A stretch of 64,000 nt of DNA from assembly GCA_965218625.1 (NCBI GenBank), contig CBDCLG010000016.1:248001-312000 (forward strand), read 5' to 3'. Position 1 is the first letter of the stretch, and every line of letters begins with the position of its first letter. Made by a program: the position numbers and the translations under genes. Of the stretch, positions 45,705 through 54,409 are shown one piece after another. The notes below the pieces were generated by a model, which was not told the origin of the DNA, searched no databases, and was given only the letters and a program-made list of their open reading frames with translations. Origin of the DNA: Bin5 sp965218625 (lineage in GTDB: Bacteria; Chloroflexota; Anaerolineae; Caldilineales; Caldilineaceae).

Positions 45705-47117
45705 TCACGGGACGCGGCCTTGACGCATTGAGGCGAGAAGTCCCTGTGCGTTCGGCTCGCGCTGACGACGTCTGCGTCTCTTCTTGCGCTTACTGCTCTG
45801 CTGATTGCGCTTACTGCTCTGCTGACCCAACATGCCGGCCTGCTTCATCATCTTCTGCATGTCGCGAAAACGCTTTAAGAGTTGGTTGACAGCTTCGACG
45901 GATGTGCCGCTGCCGTTTGCAATGCGGCGGCGACGACTCGCATTGAGCAGACTGGGCCGCCGCCGCTCCTGCGCCGTCATGCTATTGATAATGGCCTCGA
46001 TCTGCTTCAGGTCGGAGCTGACTTCCTGTGCGTCGACCTGCTTTGCGAACTGGCCCATGCCGGGCACCATCTTGAGCAGATCGCCAATGGAGCCGAGATG
46101 CTGAATCTTCTGCAGCTGGTCGCGGAAGTCTTCAAAGTCGAACTGGCCTTCCGCCAGCCGTTCTTCCATCGCCTGCGCATCCTCCTCGCTGATGCTCTCT
46201 GCGGCGCGTTCAATGAGCGTCATCATGTCGCCCATGCCGAGGATGCGCCCAGCCAGTCGGTCTGAGTGGAAGGGCTCAAGACCGTCCAACTTTTCGCTCG
46301 TGCCGAGAAACTTGATCGGGACGCCGGTCACTTGGCGGATGCTCAACGCGGCGCCGCCCCTGGCGTCACCGTCGATCTTCGTCATCACCAACCCGGTGAT
46401 TGGCACCCGTTGGTGGAAGCCCTCGGCGACGGTGACTGCTTCCTGGCCTGTCATGGCATCGACGACGAGCAGGACATCGGCCGGCCGCGCAACCAGGCGT
46501 ATCTGCTCCAACTCCCGCATCATCGGCTCATCGATCTGCAGGCGGCCGGCGGTGTCGAGAAGCAGGACAGTGTAAGCCTTTTCTCTTGCGATCCGCATGG
46601 CGTTCTTGACGATCGAGCTGGGCGCGGCTTCAGTACCTTCACTGTGTACGGGGATGTCGATCTGCCGCGCCAGCGTCTCCAACTGATTGATGGCGGCGGG
46701 GCGATAGATGTCGGCGGCGACGAGCATGGGGCGCTGGCCCTGCTTGCGGAGCCGCAGAGCCAATTTGGCGGCCATGGTCGTCTTGCCGGCGCCCTGCAAG
46801 CCGACCAGCATTATGACAAGGGGAGGCGGGCCGGACAGGTTGAGCGGTGCGGGCTCGCCCAGGAGTCTTACCAGCTCTTCATTGACGATCTTGACGACCT
46901 GCTGGGCAGGGGTGAGGCTCTCCGTCACCTCGGCGCCGACCGCCCGTTCCTTGATACGGCCGACAAAGTCGCGCACTACCTTATAGTTGACGTCTGCTTC
47001 GAGCAGGGCCAGTCGCACCTCGCGCAGCGCGGCGTTTACATCGCGATCGGACAACCTGCCGCGGCTGGCCAGATTCTCAAATACGCCCTGAAGCTTGTCG
47101 GATAAACTCTCAAACAC
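45705..47117 (-). CDS. ffh: Signal recognition particle protein Ffh (SRP54)
   Basis: The 470-aa GTPase brings signal-sequence ribosomes to FtsY. N, G and M domains are present. G motifs are GLQGAGKTTMAAKLA, DTAGRLQIDEPMM and TKIDGDARGGAALS; the M domain ends with the RRRRIANGSGTSVEAVNQLLKRF segment that binds SRP RNA. The tail carries a duplicated QQSSKR unit and is very basic. Start is GTG 47117 with GGAG nine bases upstream. It leads the ffh-rpsP-khpA-rimM-dprA-manC run with a promoter at 47172-47201. Confidence 0.94.
   Translation of the reverse strand: MFESLSDKLQGVFENLASRGRLSDRDVNAALREVRLALLEADVNYKVVRDFVGRIKERAVGAEVTESLTPAQQVVKIVNEELVRLLGEPAPLNLSGPPPLVIMLVGLQGAGKTTMAAKLALRLRKQGQRPMLVAADIYRPAAINQLETLARQIDIPVHSEGTEAAPSSIVKNAMRIAREKAYTVLLLDTAGRLQIDEPMMRELEQIRLVARPADVLLVVDAMTGQEAVTVAEGFHQRVPITGLVMTKIDGDARGGAALSIRQVTGVPIKFLGTSEKLDGLEPFHSDRLAGRILGMGDMMTLIERAAESISEEDAQAMEERLAEGQFDFEDFRDQLQKIQHLGSIGDLLKMVPGMGQFAKQVDAQEVSSDLKQIEAIINSMTAQERRRPSLLNASRRRRIANGSGTSVEAVNQLLKRFRDMQKMMKQAGMLGQQSSKRNQQSSKRKKRRRRRQREPNAQGLLASMRQGRVP
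45786..45827 (-). repeat. 21-bp tandem duplication in the ffh tail
   Basis: Two copies of GCGCTTACTGCTCTGCTGA plus two variable bases (45786-45806 and 45807-45827) encode the duplicated QQSSKR unit near the C-terminus of Ffh. The reading frame is kept. Confidence 0.8.
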
Positions 47118-47171
47118 GAATCTTGCTCCACACGCAGTGGTTGCGGGTATCCCCCGATGCGCCGAACCAGC

Positions 47172-47201
47172 ATTCTACGTTAGAACGGGTGTGCCAGCCA
47201 A
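47172..47201 (-). promoter_or_regulatory. Putative promoter of the ffh operon
   Basis: On the minus strand TTGGCT (complement of 47196-47201) and TAGAAT (complement of 47172-47177) are 18 bp apart, giving a leader of about 50 nt to GTG 47117. Confidence 0.5.
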
Positions 47202-47372
47202 ATCAGGAACGGCGAGCCCCGGCAACGTACCCGCGATACATCGACAAAGTTTATCCTGTTTTGGGCAAATCCGCTAATGGAGCGATCGGTAGAACAAGCG
47301 CGGGCCAAGCGAGGAAGTGCAAAAGGGCAGAATCCGGTCGGGCCCGAAACGCTGCGCGGAAGATCGTCGCGC

Positions 47373-47981
47373 CTAGTCGGAGATGGGTTGGTTTTCCTGT
47401 TGTTTCGACGTGCGTACGTAGACTTCGTAGATGCGCTGGCCCGCGGTGATATTGGTCATCACGGCCAGGAACCAGAGGACCGGCAAGACCAGCCCCAGAA
47501 TCAAGCCGGCTATCAAAATGACAAGGCGTTCAGGCCTTTGGAGGAAGCCCACGTTGCACTCGATGTCCAGCCCCTCGGCCCTGGCGCGTGTGTAGCTGAC
47601 CGCCCACGACCCGATCAATGTGAGGAAGATTGCGAGAAGATGGGACTGGGCGTCGCCGCGATTGGCGTAGAAGGCGGCAAGGCCCAGGAAGGTGATACTT
47701 TCCGAGTAGCGATCGAGGGTGCTATCGAGGAAGGCGCCAAATTTGCTCTCACCCTTGCCGAGACGGGCCAAGGTCCCGTCGACCATGTCCAGCATGGCCG
47801 CGACCCAGAGTACGCCTCCGCCCACGGCTAACCGGCCGGTCGATAGGAGAGCGGCCGCGCCGATTGTGAGCGCAAAACCGGCGAACGAGACCATGTTCGG
47901 GGTCACGCCGATGCTGTACAGCCAGCGAGCAAACGCATTGATTGCGGACGAGAGCAGCGGGCGAACGTACTTTGCCAGCAT
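47373..47981 (-). CDS. CDP-alcohol phosphatidyltransferase
   Basis: The 202-aa membrane enzyme has the catalytic signature D-x2-D-G-x2-A-R-x8-G-x3-D-x3-D, seen as DMVDGTLARLGKGESKFGAF followed by the last two Asp. About five or six hydrophobic helices are present. It makes a phospholipid headgroup bond from CDP-diacylglycerol; phosphatidylglycerophosphate, inositol-phosphate or archaetidyl-type products are all possible. It is separated from the ffh operon by 255 bp and from the next minus-strand gene by 392 bp. Confidence 0.9.
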   Translation of the reverse strand: MLAKYVRPLLSSAINAFARWLYSIGVTPNMVSFAGFALTIGAAALLSTGRLAVGGGVLWVAAMLDMVDGTLARLGKGESKFGAFLDSTLDRYSESITFLGLAAFYANRGDAQSHLLAIFLTLIGSWAVSYTRARAEGLDIECNVGFLQRPERLVILIAGLILGLVLPVLWFLAVMTNITAGQRIYEVYVRTSKQQENQPISD

Positions 47982-48373
47982 CAGTCGATCTCATTCGTTG
48001 CGAGTAGGCGGTCAGGCTGACAAGCAGTATACAACTGGTGCATTGGGAAGGCAAGTACTGGCGAGAAACCGCAGGGCAATCGCATCTAAATCTGGACGCC
48101 AGAATGACCCACAATGGGCACCCACGAGGGGTGCCCCTGCCAATTGTCAATCGTTTTCGGCTGAAAAACCGATCTCCAGTCGCCGAAAACCTTAAGAATT
48201 CGCGACCGCGCACTATGAATTGCACTGTTCTCGGCGTTTTTTCGGAGTTGGGCTCGAATCGGGTAGTGTCGCGGGGTCTTGACCCAATTAGATGCAATCG
48301 CCCTGAGAAACCGGCCCGAGGCGGGACCAAGTTCGTCGCCAACACAAAGCCGGCGAGACCGGACCGGCAGGTG
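47982..48373. other. Non-coding region with a REP-like element
   Basis: No gene was found in these 392 bases. Overlapping open frames here lack ribosome-binding sites and any resemblance to known families. It contains the palindrome at 48116-48136 and is less GC-rich than the neighbouring genes. Confidence 0.5.
48116..48136. repeat. Short palindromic (REP-like) hairpin, GGGCACCC type
   Basis: GGGCACCC (48116-48123) pairs with GGGTGCCC (48129-48136) around a five-base loop ACGAG. It resembles the hairpin at 1673-1694 in size, loop length and flanks (CCCCTGCC after it). Such repeats are typical of genomes with many intergenic palindromes. Confidence 0.55.
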
Positions 48374-49162
48374 TCAGGGCAGGGCCGTCTGGCTATACGT
48401 GAGAAGGGGGTTGATATAGAGTTGCCCATTGCGCAGCGAGCCGAGCGTAAAGCCCCAACCGTCGGTCGGGACGACCTCGCCAGGAATGCCCGCATCGAGA
48501 GAAAAGGCGGTGGCCGGGGTGGTGACTGAGAGCGTACCGGCAAAAGCGGCTACATGCGCGTAGTGGATATGGCCGCTCAGGACCGCGTGGACCTTGTGGC
48601 CTGTGATTGCGTCCGCGAGTGCCTGCGGATTGAGAAGTCGATGCTCATTCAGCGGTTCGACTGTGCTGTATACGGGAGGATGGTGGACCGCGATCAGATT
48701 GCCCAGCGGCGCCGGTTTCTGCAGCTCAGTCTCAAGCCACGAAAGCTGGCGCAAATCCAGCTCGCCTTGAACGAGGCCCGGCACTTTGCTGTCCAGCATG
48801 ATCACGCGCAAGCCATTGATTACTGAGCTGTGGTAGTAGCGCTCCGTTTCGTCGTCTGACTCTTCACCCAACACGATCTGACGAAAGTGAACGCGGCAGT
48901 CATGATTGCCCACGCCAAGGATTAGCGGGGCGCCGGATTCACGCAGTTCGTCAAGCAAGCCGTTCAATGTTTCGTATTCGGCCCTTTGGCCGTCGTTCGC
49001 CAGATCGCCACTCAAAACGAAGAAGTCAGGCTCAATGTCCATGTTGTGGACGAGGGCGGTGACCTCACGCAGCTTCTCAGCCGTCCGCACGCCCCTGAAC
49101 TCTTCTTCCTCGCTCGACAGAATGTGCAGATCGGTCAGATGTACGAATGTCAGGTCAGACAT
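48374..49162 (-). CDS. Calcineurin-like metallophosphoesterase (CpdA-like)
   Basis: The 262-aa protein contains the five metal-binding blocks: HLTDLHI, SGDLAND, GNHD, AVHHPPVY and GHIHYAH. It matches class III cyclic-nucleotide phosphodiesterase-like enzymes. The substrate may be cAMP or another phosphodiester. It is divergent from ettA with a 143-bp gap that must contain both promoters. Confidence 0.88.
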   Translation of the reverse strand: MSDLTFVHLTDLHILSSEEEEFRGVRTAEKLREVTALVHNMDIEPDFFVLSGDLANDGQRAEYETLNGLLDELRESGAPLILGVGNHDCRVHFRQIVLGEESDDETERYYHSSVINGLRVIMLDSKVPGLVQGELDLRQLSWLETELQKPAPLGNLIAVHHPPVYSTVEPLNEHRLLNPQALADAITGHKVHAVLSGHIHYAHVAAFAGTLSVTTPATAFSLDAGIPGEVVPTDGWGFTLGSLRNGQLYINPLLTYSQTALP

Positions 49163-49305
49163 GGTTGTTGCGCCTTCCCGCTCCGGGCGATATATTGGTG
49201 GACGGTTGCCCTGGCAGCATGCATCGGTTGCATTTGGGATTCAGAGTTCCATGATAGCCTCAATTTCAGCTTTACAACAAACAAGGTGAAGGGAAGGTCA
49301 CCGTC

Positions 49306-50985
49306 ATGAGCGACAAGGTCATCTACTCGATGGTTGGTGTCGGCAAGAGCTATCCGCCGGGCCAGCGCGTGCTGCGAGACATCAGCCTGGGCTTCTTTCT
49401 GGGCGCCAAGATCGGGGTTCTGGGGCTGAACGGCGCCGGCAAATCGACCTTGCTGCGGATTATGGCGGGCGAGGAGAGCCAGCATGACGGCGACACGATT
49501 CTTAGCGAAGGGTACACCCGCGGCTACCTTCCCCAGGAGCCGGTGCTGGACCCGTCCAAGACTGTGCGGCAGATTGTCGAGGAGGGCGCGCAGGAGGCGG
49601 TTGACGCCCTGGCGGAGTTCGATGCCATCAATGCCCGCTTTGGCGAGGACCTTTCGCCCGACGAGATGGATGACCTGATCGAGCGGCAGGGCGTGGTGCA
49701 GGAGAAGCTCGACGCGCTCGGCGCCTGGGACCTGGACAGCCGCCTTGAACTGGCGATGGACGCCTTGCGCTGCCCGGCCGGAGATACCCGGATCAGTACG
49801 CTTTCGGGAGGCGAAATGCGCCGGGTCGCGCTGACGCGTTTGTTGCTGAAGAAGCCGGATATTCTACTGCTCGACGAGCCGACAAATCACCTCGATGCGC
49901 AGTCGGTGGCGTGGCTGGAACGCTACTTGCAAGAGTACGCTGGCACAGTGATCGCCGTCACGCATGACCGCTATTTTCTCGACAACGTTGCCGGCTGGAT
50001 TCTGGAACTGGACCGCGGACACGGAATACCGTGGCGGGGCAACTATTCCGGCTGGCTGGCCCAGAAGCAGCAGCGGCTGGCCCGGGAGGAAAAACAGGAA
50101 AGCGCCCGTCAGAAGACGCTGCAACGCGAGCTGGAATGGCTGCAAATGTCGCCCAAGGCGCAGCAGACGAAGCGCAAGTCCCGCGTTAACGCCTACAACG
50201 AGCTTCTCAGCCAGGAATTCGAAAGGGCGCGCGAGGAGCGGGAAATCTACATCCCGCCCGGCCCGCGACTGGGCGACGTGGTGATCAGGACGCAAGGGCT
50301 GCGCAAGGGGTACGGGGAGAACCTGCTCTTCGACGACCTGGCACTCGACATTCCGCCCGGCGCCATTGTCGGCATTATCGGGCCGAATGGGGCTGGCAAG
50401 ACGACCTTGCTGCGGCTCATTACCGGCGAGCAAGAGCCGGACAGCGGCAGCGTGCAGCTTGGCGATACGGTATCATTGGCATATGTAGACCAGAGCCGTG
50501 ACGATCTCGATTCGCAAAAGAGTGTTTGGGAGGAGATCAGCGGGGGCAATGAGCAGTTGCGATTGGGAGAGCGCCTGGTGAACAGCCGTGCTTATGTGGG
50601 TCGTTTCACCTTCAGCGGTTCGGACCAGCAGAAAAGTGTTGGCGCGCTATCGGGCGGGGAGCGCAATCGAGTGCATCTGGCCAAATTGGTCAAAAGCGGC
50701 GCAAACGTCATTCTTCTGGACGAGCCCAGCAACGACCTGGACGTGAACACGTTGCGTGCGCTGGAAGACGCCCTCGAAACTTTTGCCGGCACTGCGCTCG
50801 TCATCTCGCACGATCGCTGGTTGCTTGACCGGATTGCTACGCACATCATCGCTTTTGAAGGTGACAGCAAAGTGAGGTGGTTTGCGGGCAACTATAGTGA
50901 GTATGAAGAGGACAGGGTCCGTCGAATGGGAGCGGACGCGCAACGCCCGCACCGCATCACCTATCGCAAGTTGAGCAGGGCGTAG
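49306..50985 (+). CDS. ettA: Energy-dependent translational throttle EttA (ABC-F)
   Basis: The 559-aa ABC-F protein has two nucleotide-binding domains, with Walker A GLNGAGKST and GPNGAGKTT, signatures LSGGEMRR and LSGGERNR, and Walker B LLLDEPTNHLD and LLDEPSNDLD. The EttA arm insertion in the first domain and the helical linker between domains (about 240-320) are present. It binds the ribosomal E site and gates elongation by ADP/ATP ratio. Length is typical for EttA. ATG 49306 is preceded by GAAGGGAAGG-like sequence. Confidence 0.93.
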   Translation: MSDKVIYSMVGVGKSYPPGQRVLRDISLGFFLGAKIGVLGLNGAGKSTLLRIMAGEESQHDGDTILSEGYTRGYLPQEPVLDPSKTVRQIVEEGAQEAVDALAEFDAINARFGEDLSPDEMDDLIERQGVVQEKLDALGAWDLDSRLELAMDALRCPAGDTRISTLSGGEMRRVALTRLLLKKPDILLLDEPTNHLDAQSVAWLERYLQEYAGTVIAVTHDRYFLDNVAGWILELDRGHGIPWRGNYSGWLAQKQQRLAREEKQESARQKTLQRELEWLQMSPKAQQTKRKSRVNAYNELLSQEFERAREEREIYIPPGPRLGDVVIRTQGLRKGYGENLLFDDLALDIPPGAIVGIIGPNGAGKTTLLRLITGEQEPDSGSVQLGDTVSLAYVDQSRDDLDSQKSVWEEISGGNEQLRLGERLVNSRAYVGRFTFSGSDQQKSVGALSGGERNRVHLAKLVKSGANVILLDEPSNDLDVNTLRALEDALETFAGTALVISHDRWLLDRIATHIIAFEGDSKVRWFAGNYSEYEEDRVRRMGADAQRPHRITYRKLSRA

Positions 50986-50994
50986 CCGCTCGCG

Positions 50995-52611
50995 TCAGGT
51001 CCGGGCGGCCAGTTCGGATGCCTGCTCGCGCAACCGGGACCGTTCAACGCGTGGGTTGGACCAGCCCAGCGCCAGGGCTAGCTGTTCCGCGTCCATGCCG
51101 GCCAGTTCGGCGAAGGAGGTCACGCCGGCCGCGTGCAACCGCTGGGCGTATGTGGGGCCAATGCCTTCCAGGCGACTGAAATCGTCAGGAAGGCCAGGGT
51201 CGGGTGGGTCTTGTGGGGAGTCGGCTGGCTGCGCCGGTTCTGCTACCGCAGGAGCGGGAGGTATTCCTTCCGGTGCTGCCCGCTCCTGCGGGGGCGCGTT
51301 GCCACCGTTTTCCTTGCCCAGCAGCGAACCGTTCGAAAAGCGTCCGGAAGACCGGGCGAAGTGGACGATGACGGCGCCGGCGCCGGTCGAGCCGATCAGG
51401 ACAGCCACGAAGAAGCCCAGACAAACGAAGATAGCCCAGGCGAACATCGTCACGCCGGTCAAAAGGAGCGAACAGAGAGCGACCGAGATGAGGGGATTCC
51501 AGGAGAGCCTGGTCTGTTTGGCCAGAAAGGCATCAAGACGGCTGCCAAGCAGGTGGCAGGTGACGGTCCAGCCGCAAATGATGACCAGGGCCAGCAACGC
51601 CAACAGAGGCAACGCAAGCAGGGCAAAGCAAATTGTCAGCGTGAGGAGCGCGGCCAGCAGGGCCGAGCCCATGAGCGTGATGGCGCCGGCGGCAAAGCTG
51701 AGGGCGGTCTCCTTCTCGGCCGTCCGGGAGATGCGCTCAACCTGCGTTGGCAGCAGCCAGGCGACCAGCAAGACGAGGCCGGTTATCAGTAGCGTCCACA
51801 GGAAGGCCCGTACAAGCCTCCCTAAAAGGATGATGAACCAGGACGGCCCGCGAGAGGCGAGGGTGGCCTGGGCCTCAAACTCCGCCTGCGCCCGCCGGGC
51901 TTCCTCCTGAATGCGCGCAGCTTGCTGCTGGATCTCCTCTTCGGCTCTCTGTACCTCTTCCTTCAGAAGGTCGGCTTGTGTTTGAGGCTCGGCGGCCGCC
52001 TCCCGTGCCTCTTGCTGTAGAGCGCTGGGCTCCTGCGGCGCGACCGGCGCCTGCTGTGCGGCCCGACTTTCGGAGACATTGGAAGGGAGCGCCGCGGCAG
52101 TGCCTCGCTGCGGATCGCGGCTGTCGTAACTTCCCCGCCCGGAGCTGCCGCCAATATGGGCAGCCTGGTCCCTCGAGACGTCGCCGCCGATAACGTTGAC
52201 ATTTCCGCCGACGTAAGCGTTTCCTGCCAGCGAGGCGTCCCCGCCTACGACTGCTACATTTCCGCCAATCCGGGCGGCCGGCCTCACGTCGGCGTCGCCG
52301 CCGATGACGCTGAGGTTGCCGCCGACGCGTGAGTCTGTGTTCAGGTCGGCGTCGCCGCCCACGACGACCAGGTTACCCCCGATCCTTCCGTCAAGTGTCA
52401 GATCGTCGCCGACGACCAGGAGATTTCCCTGGACCGATTTGCCGCTTTCGATCTTGACATCGCCGCCAAGGAAGGCGACATTGCGCCAAGTCGGACCTTT
52501 CCTGACTTCGACCTTTTGCTGCCTGGAGGGCGAGAACAGGAACGCGAGCGTTACCAGGGCGACCGCCATTGCAAATATTGTCCAGCAACCGGCTCTGAAC
52601 ATTGATTTCAT
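50995..52611 (-). CDS. Membrane protein with bactofilin-like beta-helix repeats and C-terminal helix-hairpin-helix
   Basis: The 538-aa protein starts with one membrane helix (about 8-27). Residues 46-155 carry five or six copies of an 18-20-residue repeat (RIGGNLVVVGGDADL type), which should form a small right-handed beta-helix like bactofilins. A Gln/Glu/Ala-rich coiled coil (about 205-255) follows, then four membrane helices (about 265-440), a Pro/Ala linker, and a helix-hairpin-helix domain (about 485-530, LEGIGPTYAQRLHAAGVTSFAELA). ATG 52611 was chosen over 52653. It is the third gene after an ECF sigma and anti-sigma pair. The function is unknown. Confidence 0.8.
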   Translation of the reverse strand: MKSMFRAGCWTIFAMAVALVTLAFLFSPSRQQKVEVRKGPTWRNVAFLGGDVKIESGKSVQGNLLVVGDDLTLDGRIGGNLVVVGGDADLNTDSRVGGNLSVIGGDADVRPAARIGGNVAVVGGDASLAGNAYVGGNVNVIGGDVSRDQAAHIGGSSGRGSYDSRDPQRGTAAALPSNVSESRAAQQAPVAPQEPSALQQEAREAAAEPQTQADLLKEEVQRAEEEIQQQAARIQEEARRAQAEFEAQATLASRGPSWFIILLGRLVRAFLWTLLITGLVLLVAWLLPTQVERISRTAEKETALSFAAGAITLMGSALLAALLTLTICFALLALPLLALLALVIICGWTVTCHLLGSRLDAFLAKQTRLSWNPLISVALCSLLLTGVTMFAWAIFVCLGFFVAVLIGSTGAGAVIVHFARSSGRFSNGSLLGKENGGNAPPQERAAPEGIPPAPAVAEPAQPADSPQDPPDPGLPDDFSRLEGIGPTYAQRLHAAGVTSFAELAGMDAEQLALALGWSNPRVERSRLREQASELAART

Positions 52612-52714
52612 GCAAAGAGGTCCCCCGGAATGCCCAGTTCGGCGGCCGTCCATCGGTCGGCTGGCCGAGCCGCATCGTTGCTCACCCGGCGGTGGGTGGG
52701 CGTCAAGAGAGTCC

Positions 52715-53335
52715 TCACGACTGACTCTGGTGCAAGTCCGCGTAGAGGCGGGAGCGGACCGGCTGCGCGCTGCGCTGAATGATCAGGCACCAGGCGCCCA
52801 GCGCCACAGTTGTAATGACCAGATAGACGGAGGCCAAGCCCAGCGCGGTCGGCGCGGCGGTCAGCTCGGTGGCTACGCCCCAGAGCGAGTGACTGACGAC
52901 GCCCGACACCGCCCAAGCCTCGGCCAGGAAACGGCCTGCTGCCTCGAAGCTACCCAGGTTGGTGTAGACCAGCGCGGCCGCCAGTACGCCGGCGCCGACG
53001 AGCGCAAGCGCCCACGCAAGTATAGTGAGGACCGTCAGGAAAATTCCGATCTGCATATTGCGGCGCCGCTCCTGCCGGATCAGCTCTCCCACGACACGTT
53101 GGGAGAATTCGGGCGCGGGCTGTGGCACAGGTTCGGCGTGCAGTTTCCGATCGAGCAGCTGCCACAACTCCCACTGCACGCGGCATTCGCTGCAGTGCTG
53201 CAAATGACTGTCCAGCCGCCTCTGCTCGCCCGCCTCGATCATCCCGTCCAGCGCCAGTGAGACCAGCATCAGGTATTCGCCGTGAACAACCGTTGGGCCT
53301 GGTGGCGTATGAATCTGAAATTTTTCAGCCGCCAT
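52715..53335 (-). CDS. Anti-sigma factor with zinc-finger (zf-HC2) domain
   Basis: The 206-aa protein has the N-terminal anti-sigma zinc motif in LDSHLQHCSECRVQW (H-x3-C-x2-C), a helical linker, and two or three membrane helices (about 95-120, 145-195). It should hold the upstream ECF sigma factor at the membrane and release it on an envelope signal. GGAG precedes ATG 53335. It starts 17 bp after the sigma stop codon, so the pair is an operon. Confidence 0.85.
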   Translation of the reverse strand: MAAEKFQIHTPPGPTVVHGEYLMLVSLALDGMIEAGEQRRLDSHLQHCSECRVQWELWQLLDRKLHAEPVPQPAPEFSQRVVGELIRQERRRNMQIGIFLTVLTILAWALALVGAGVLAAALVYTNLGSFEAAGRFLAEAWAVSGVVSHSLWGVATELTAAPTALGLASVYLVITTVALGAWCLIIQRSAQPVRSRLYADLHQSQS

Positions 53336-53352
53336 TGTTCTCTCCAGTTCGT

Positions 53353-54087
53353 CTACAGGCCGGCTCTGCCGGACGGCGCCAAGAGTAGGGGCAGCGCGGC
53401 CGCCCAGCCCTCGCCAGATTCCGTTCTGTTTCCGACGGTGTCGAAGCGCTGGACGGCATCGTCCGCTGTACCCGCACGTCTTTGTTTCGTTCGCCTCTTC
53501 AAGTCAGGACCGGTCGGGGTCCGTTCAACTCGTTGCGGCTGTTGGGCCTCCACGTACAGCGCGGCCAGCTGCTTGCGGGCGCGGAAAAGACGACTCTTGA
53601 CGGCGGCCACAGAGATCTCCATGACGTCGGCAATCTCTTGATAGCTGCACTCGTTCCAATAGCGCAAGACCAGGGGCGTGCGGTATTCCGGCTCCAGCTG
53701 ATTGACGAGCGCGTGCATCTCCTCAGCCCGTTCAGCGGCAAGCGCCTCCTGCTCGGGGAGGTCAGACTCTCCCTCCAGACTGTAGACCGCCGGCGAGTCA
53801 TCCAACCCGACAAACTGTACCCGCCGTTTGCGCAGTCTATCGATGCAGTGATTATTTGCGATCGAGAAGAGCCATGTGCTGAACTTGTGGTTGGGATCAT
53901 ATTGGTGGAGACGGGAATAGGCGCGCAGGAACGCTTCCTGTGCCGCGTCTTCTGCTTCGGACAGGTCGCCGAGCATACGGTAGGTCAGAGCCAAGACCGG
54001 CCTCTGATAGGTTTCGACCAGCAAGCCAAATGCGGCATGTTCGCCAGCGCGGGCTCGCTCCAACCAGGCCTGTTCCTGTTCATTCAT
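53353..54087 (-). CDS. ECF-type RNA polymerase sigma factor
   Basis: The 244-aa protein has sigma region 2 (about 20-90, with DLSEAEDAAQEAFLRAY and FSTWLFSIANNHCID) and region 4 (about 125-180, with SYQEIADVMEISVAAVKSRLFRAR). A basic tail of about 60 residues beyond region 4 is longer than usual and may be an artefact of the reading frame or a real extension. GGAAATG lies upstream of ATG 54087. It is followed by the anti-sigma gene. A possible self-regulated promoter lies at 54119-54143 on the minus strand (GAAACTT and CGTA, 14 bp apart). Confidence 0.88.
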   Translation of the reverse strand: MNEQEQAWLERARAGEHAAFGLLVETYQRPVLALTYRMLGDLSEAEDAAQEAFLRAYSRLHQYDPNHKFSTWLFSIANNHCIDRLRKRRVQFVGLDDSPAVYSLEGESDLPEQEALAAERAEEMHALVNQLEPEYRTPLVLRYWNECSYQEIADVMEISVAAVKSRLFRARKQLAALYVEAQQPQRVERTPTGPDLKRRTKQRRAGTADDAVQRFDTVGNRTESGEGWAAALPLLLAPSGRAGL

Positions 54088-54118
54088 TCGTCATTTCCTC
54101 TGCTCGCTTATTGTCTAC

Positions 54119-54143
54119 TACGCAGCTTGCGCCGTAAAGTTTC
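54119..54143 (-). promoter_or_regulatory. Possible ECF-type promoter of the sigma operon
   Basis: On the minus strand GAAACTT (complement of 54137-54143) is followed after 14 bp by CGTA. This is like the GGAAC...CGTC pattern of ECF promoters, but the spacing is slightly short. It would start transcription about 25 bases before ATG 54087. Confidence 0.3.
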
Positions 54144-54156
54144 ATGGGGCTTTGGT

Positions 54157-54186
54157 TTGTCCTGCCGTTTGCTCTCGTTATATAAT
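54157..54186 (+). promoter_or_regulatory. Putative promoter of the chelatase gene
   Basis: TTGTCC (54157-54162) and a perfect TATAAT (54181-54186) are 18 bp apart. The leader to ATG 54410 would be about 215 nt and contains the hairpin GGGCCGC/GCGGCCC (54249-54275). No cobalamin riboswitch was recognised in it. Confidence 0.55.
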
Positions 54187-54409
54187 GAAGCCGATTTGCG
54201 GCGCGGCATCCTGTCTTCACGCTGACAGGCTGCTGACAATTCGGCTCCGGGCCGCGATTGTCCCGTCAGCGGCCCGTCGCGCATATTTGGGCAGGCTGCC
54301 GGGCATGCTTTGCCGCCCGTTCGGCATTCAGATGGCGCTCGATGTCCGCTGATTTGCATCCAGGGGTCATCCCATCTGCCGGCTGAACCCTTGAAAGGAA
54401 CGGACAACG

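Noticed and set aside
54187..54409. Cobalamin riboswitch in the leader of the chelatase gene
   Set aside because: The leader has hairpins but no B12-box or other conserved core could be found by eye.
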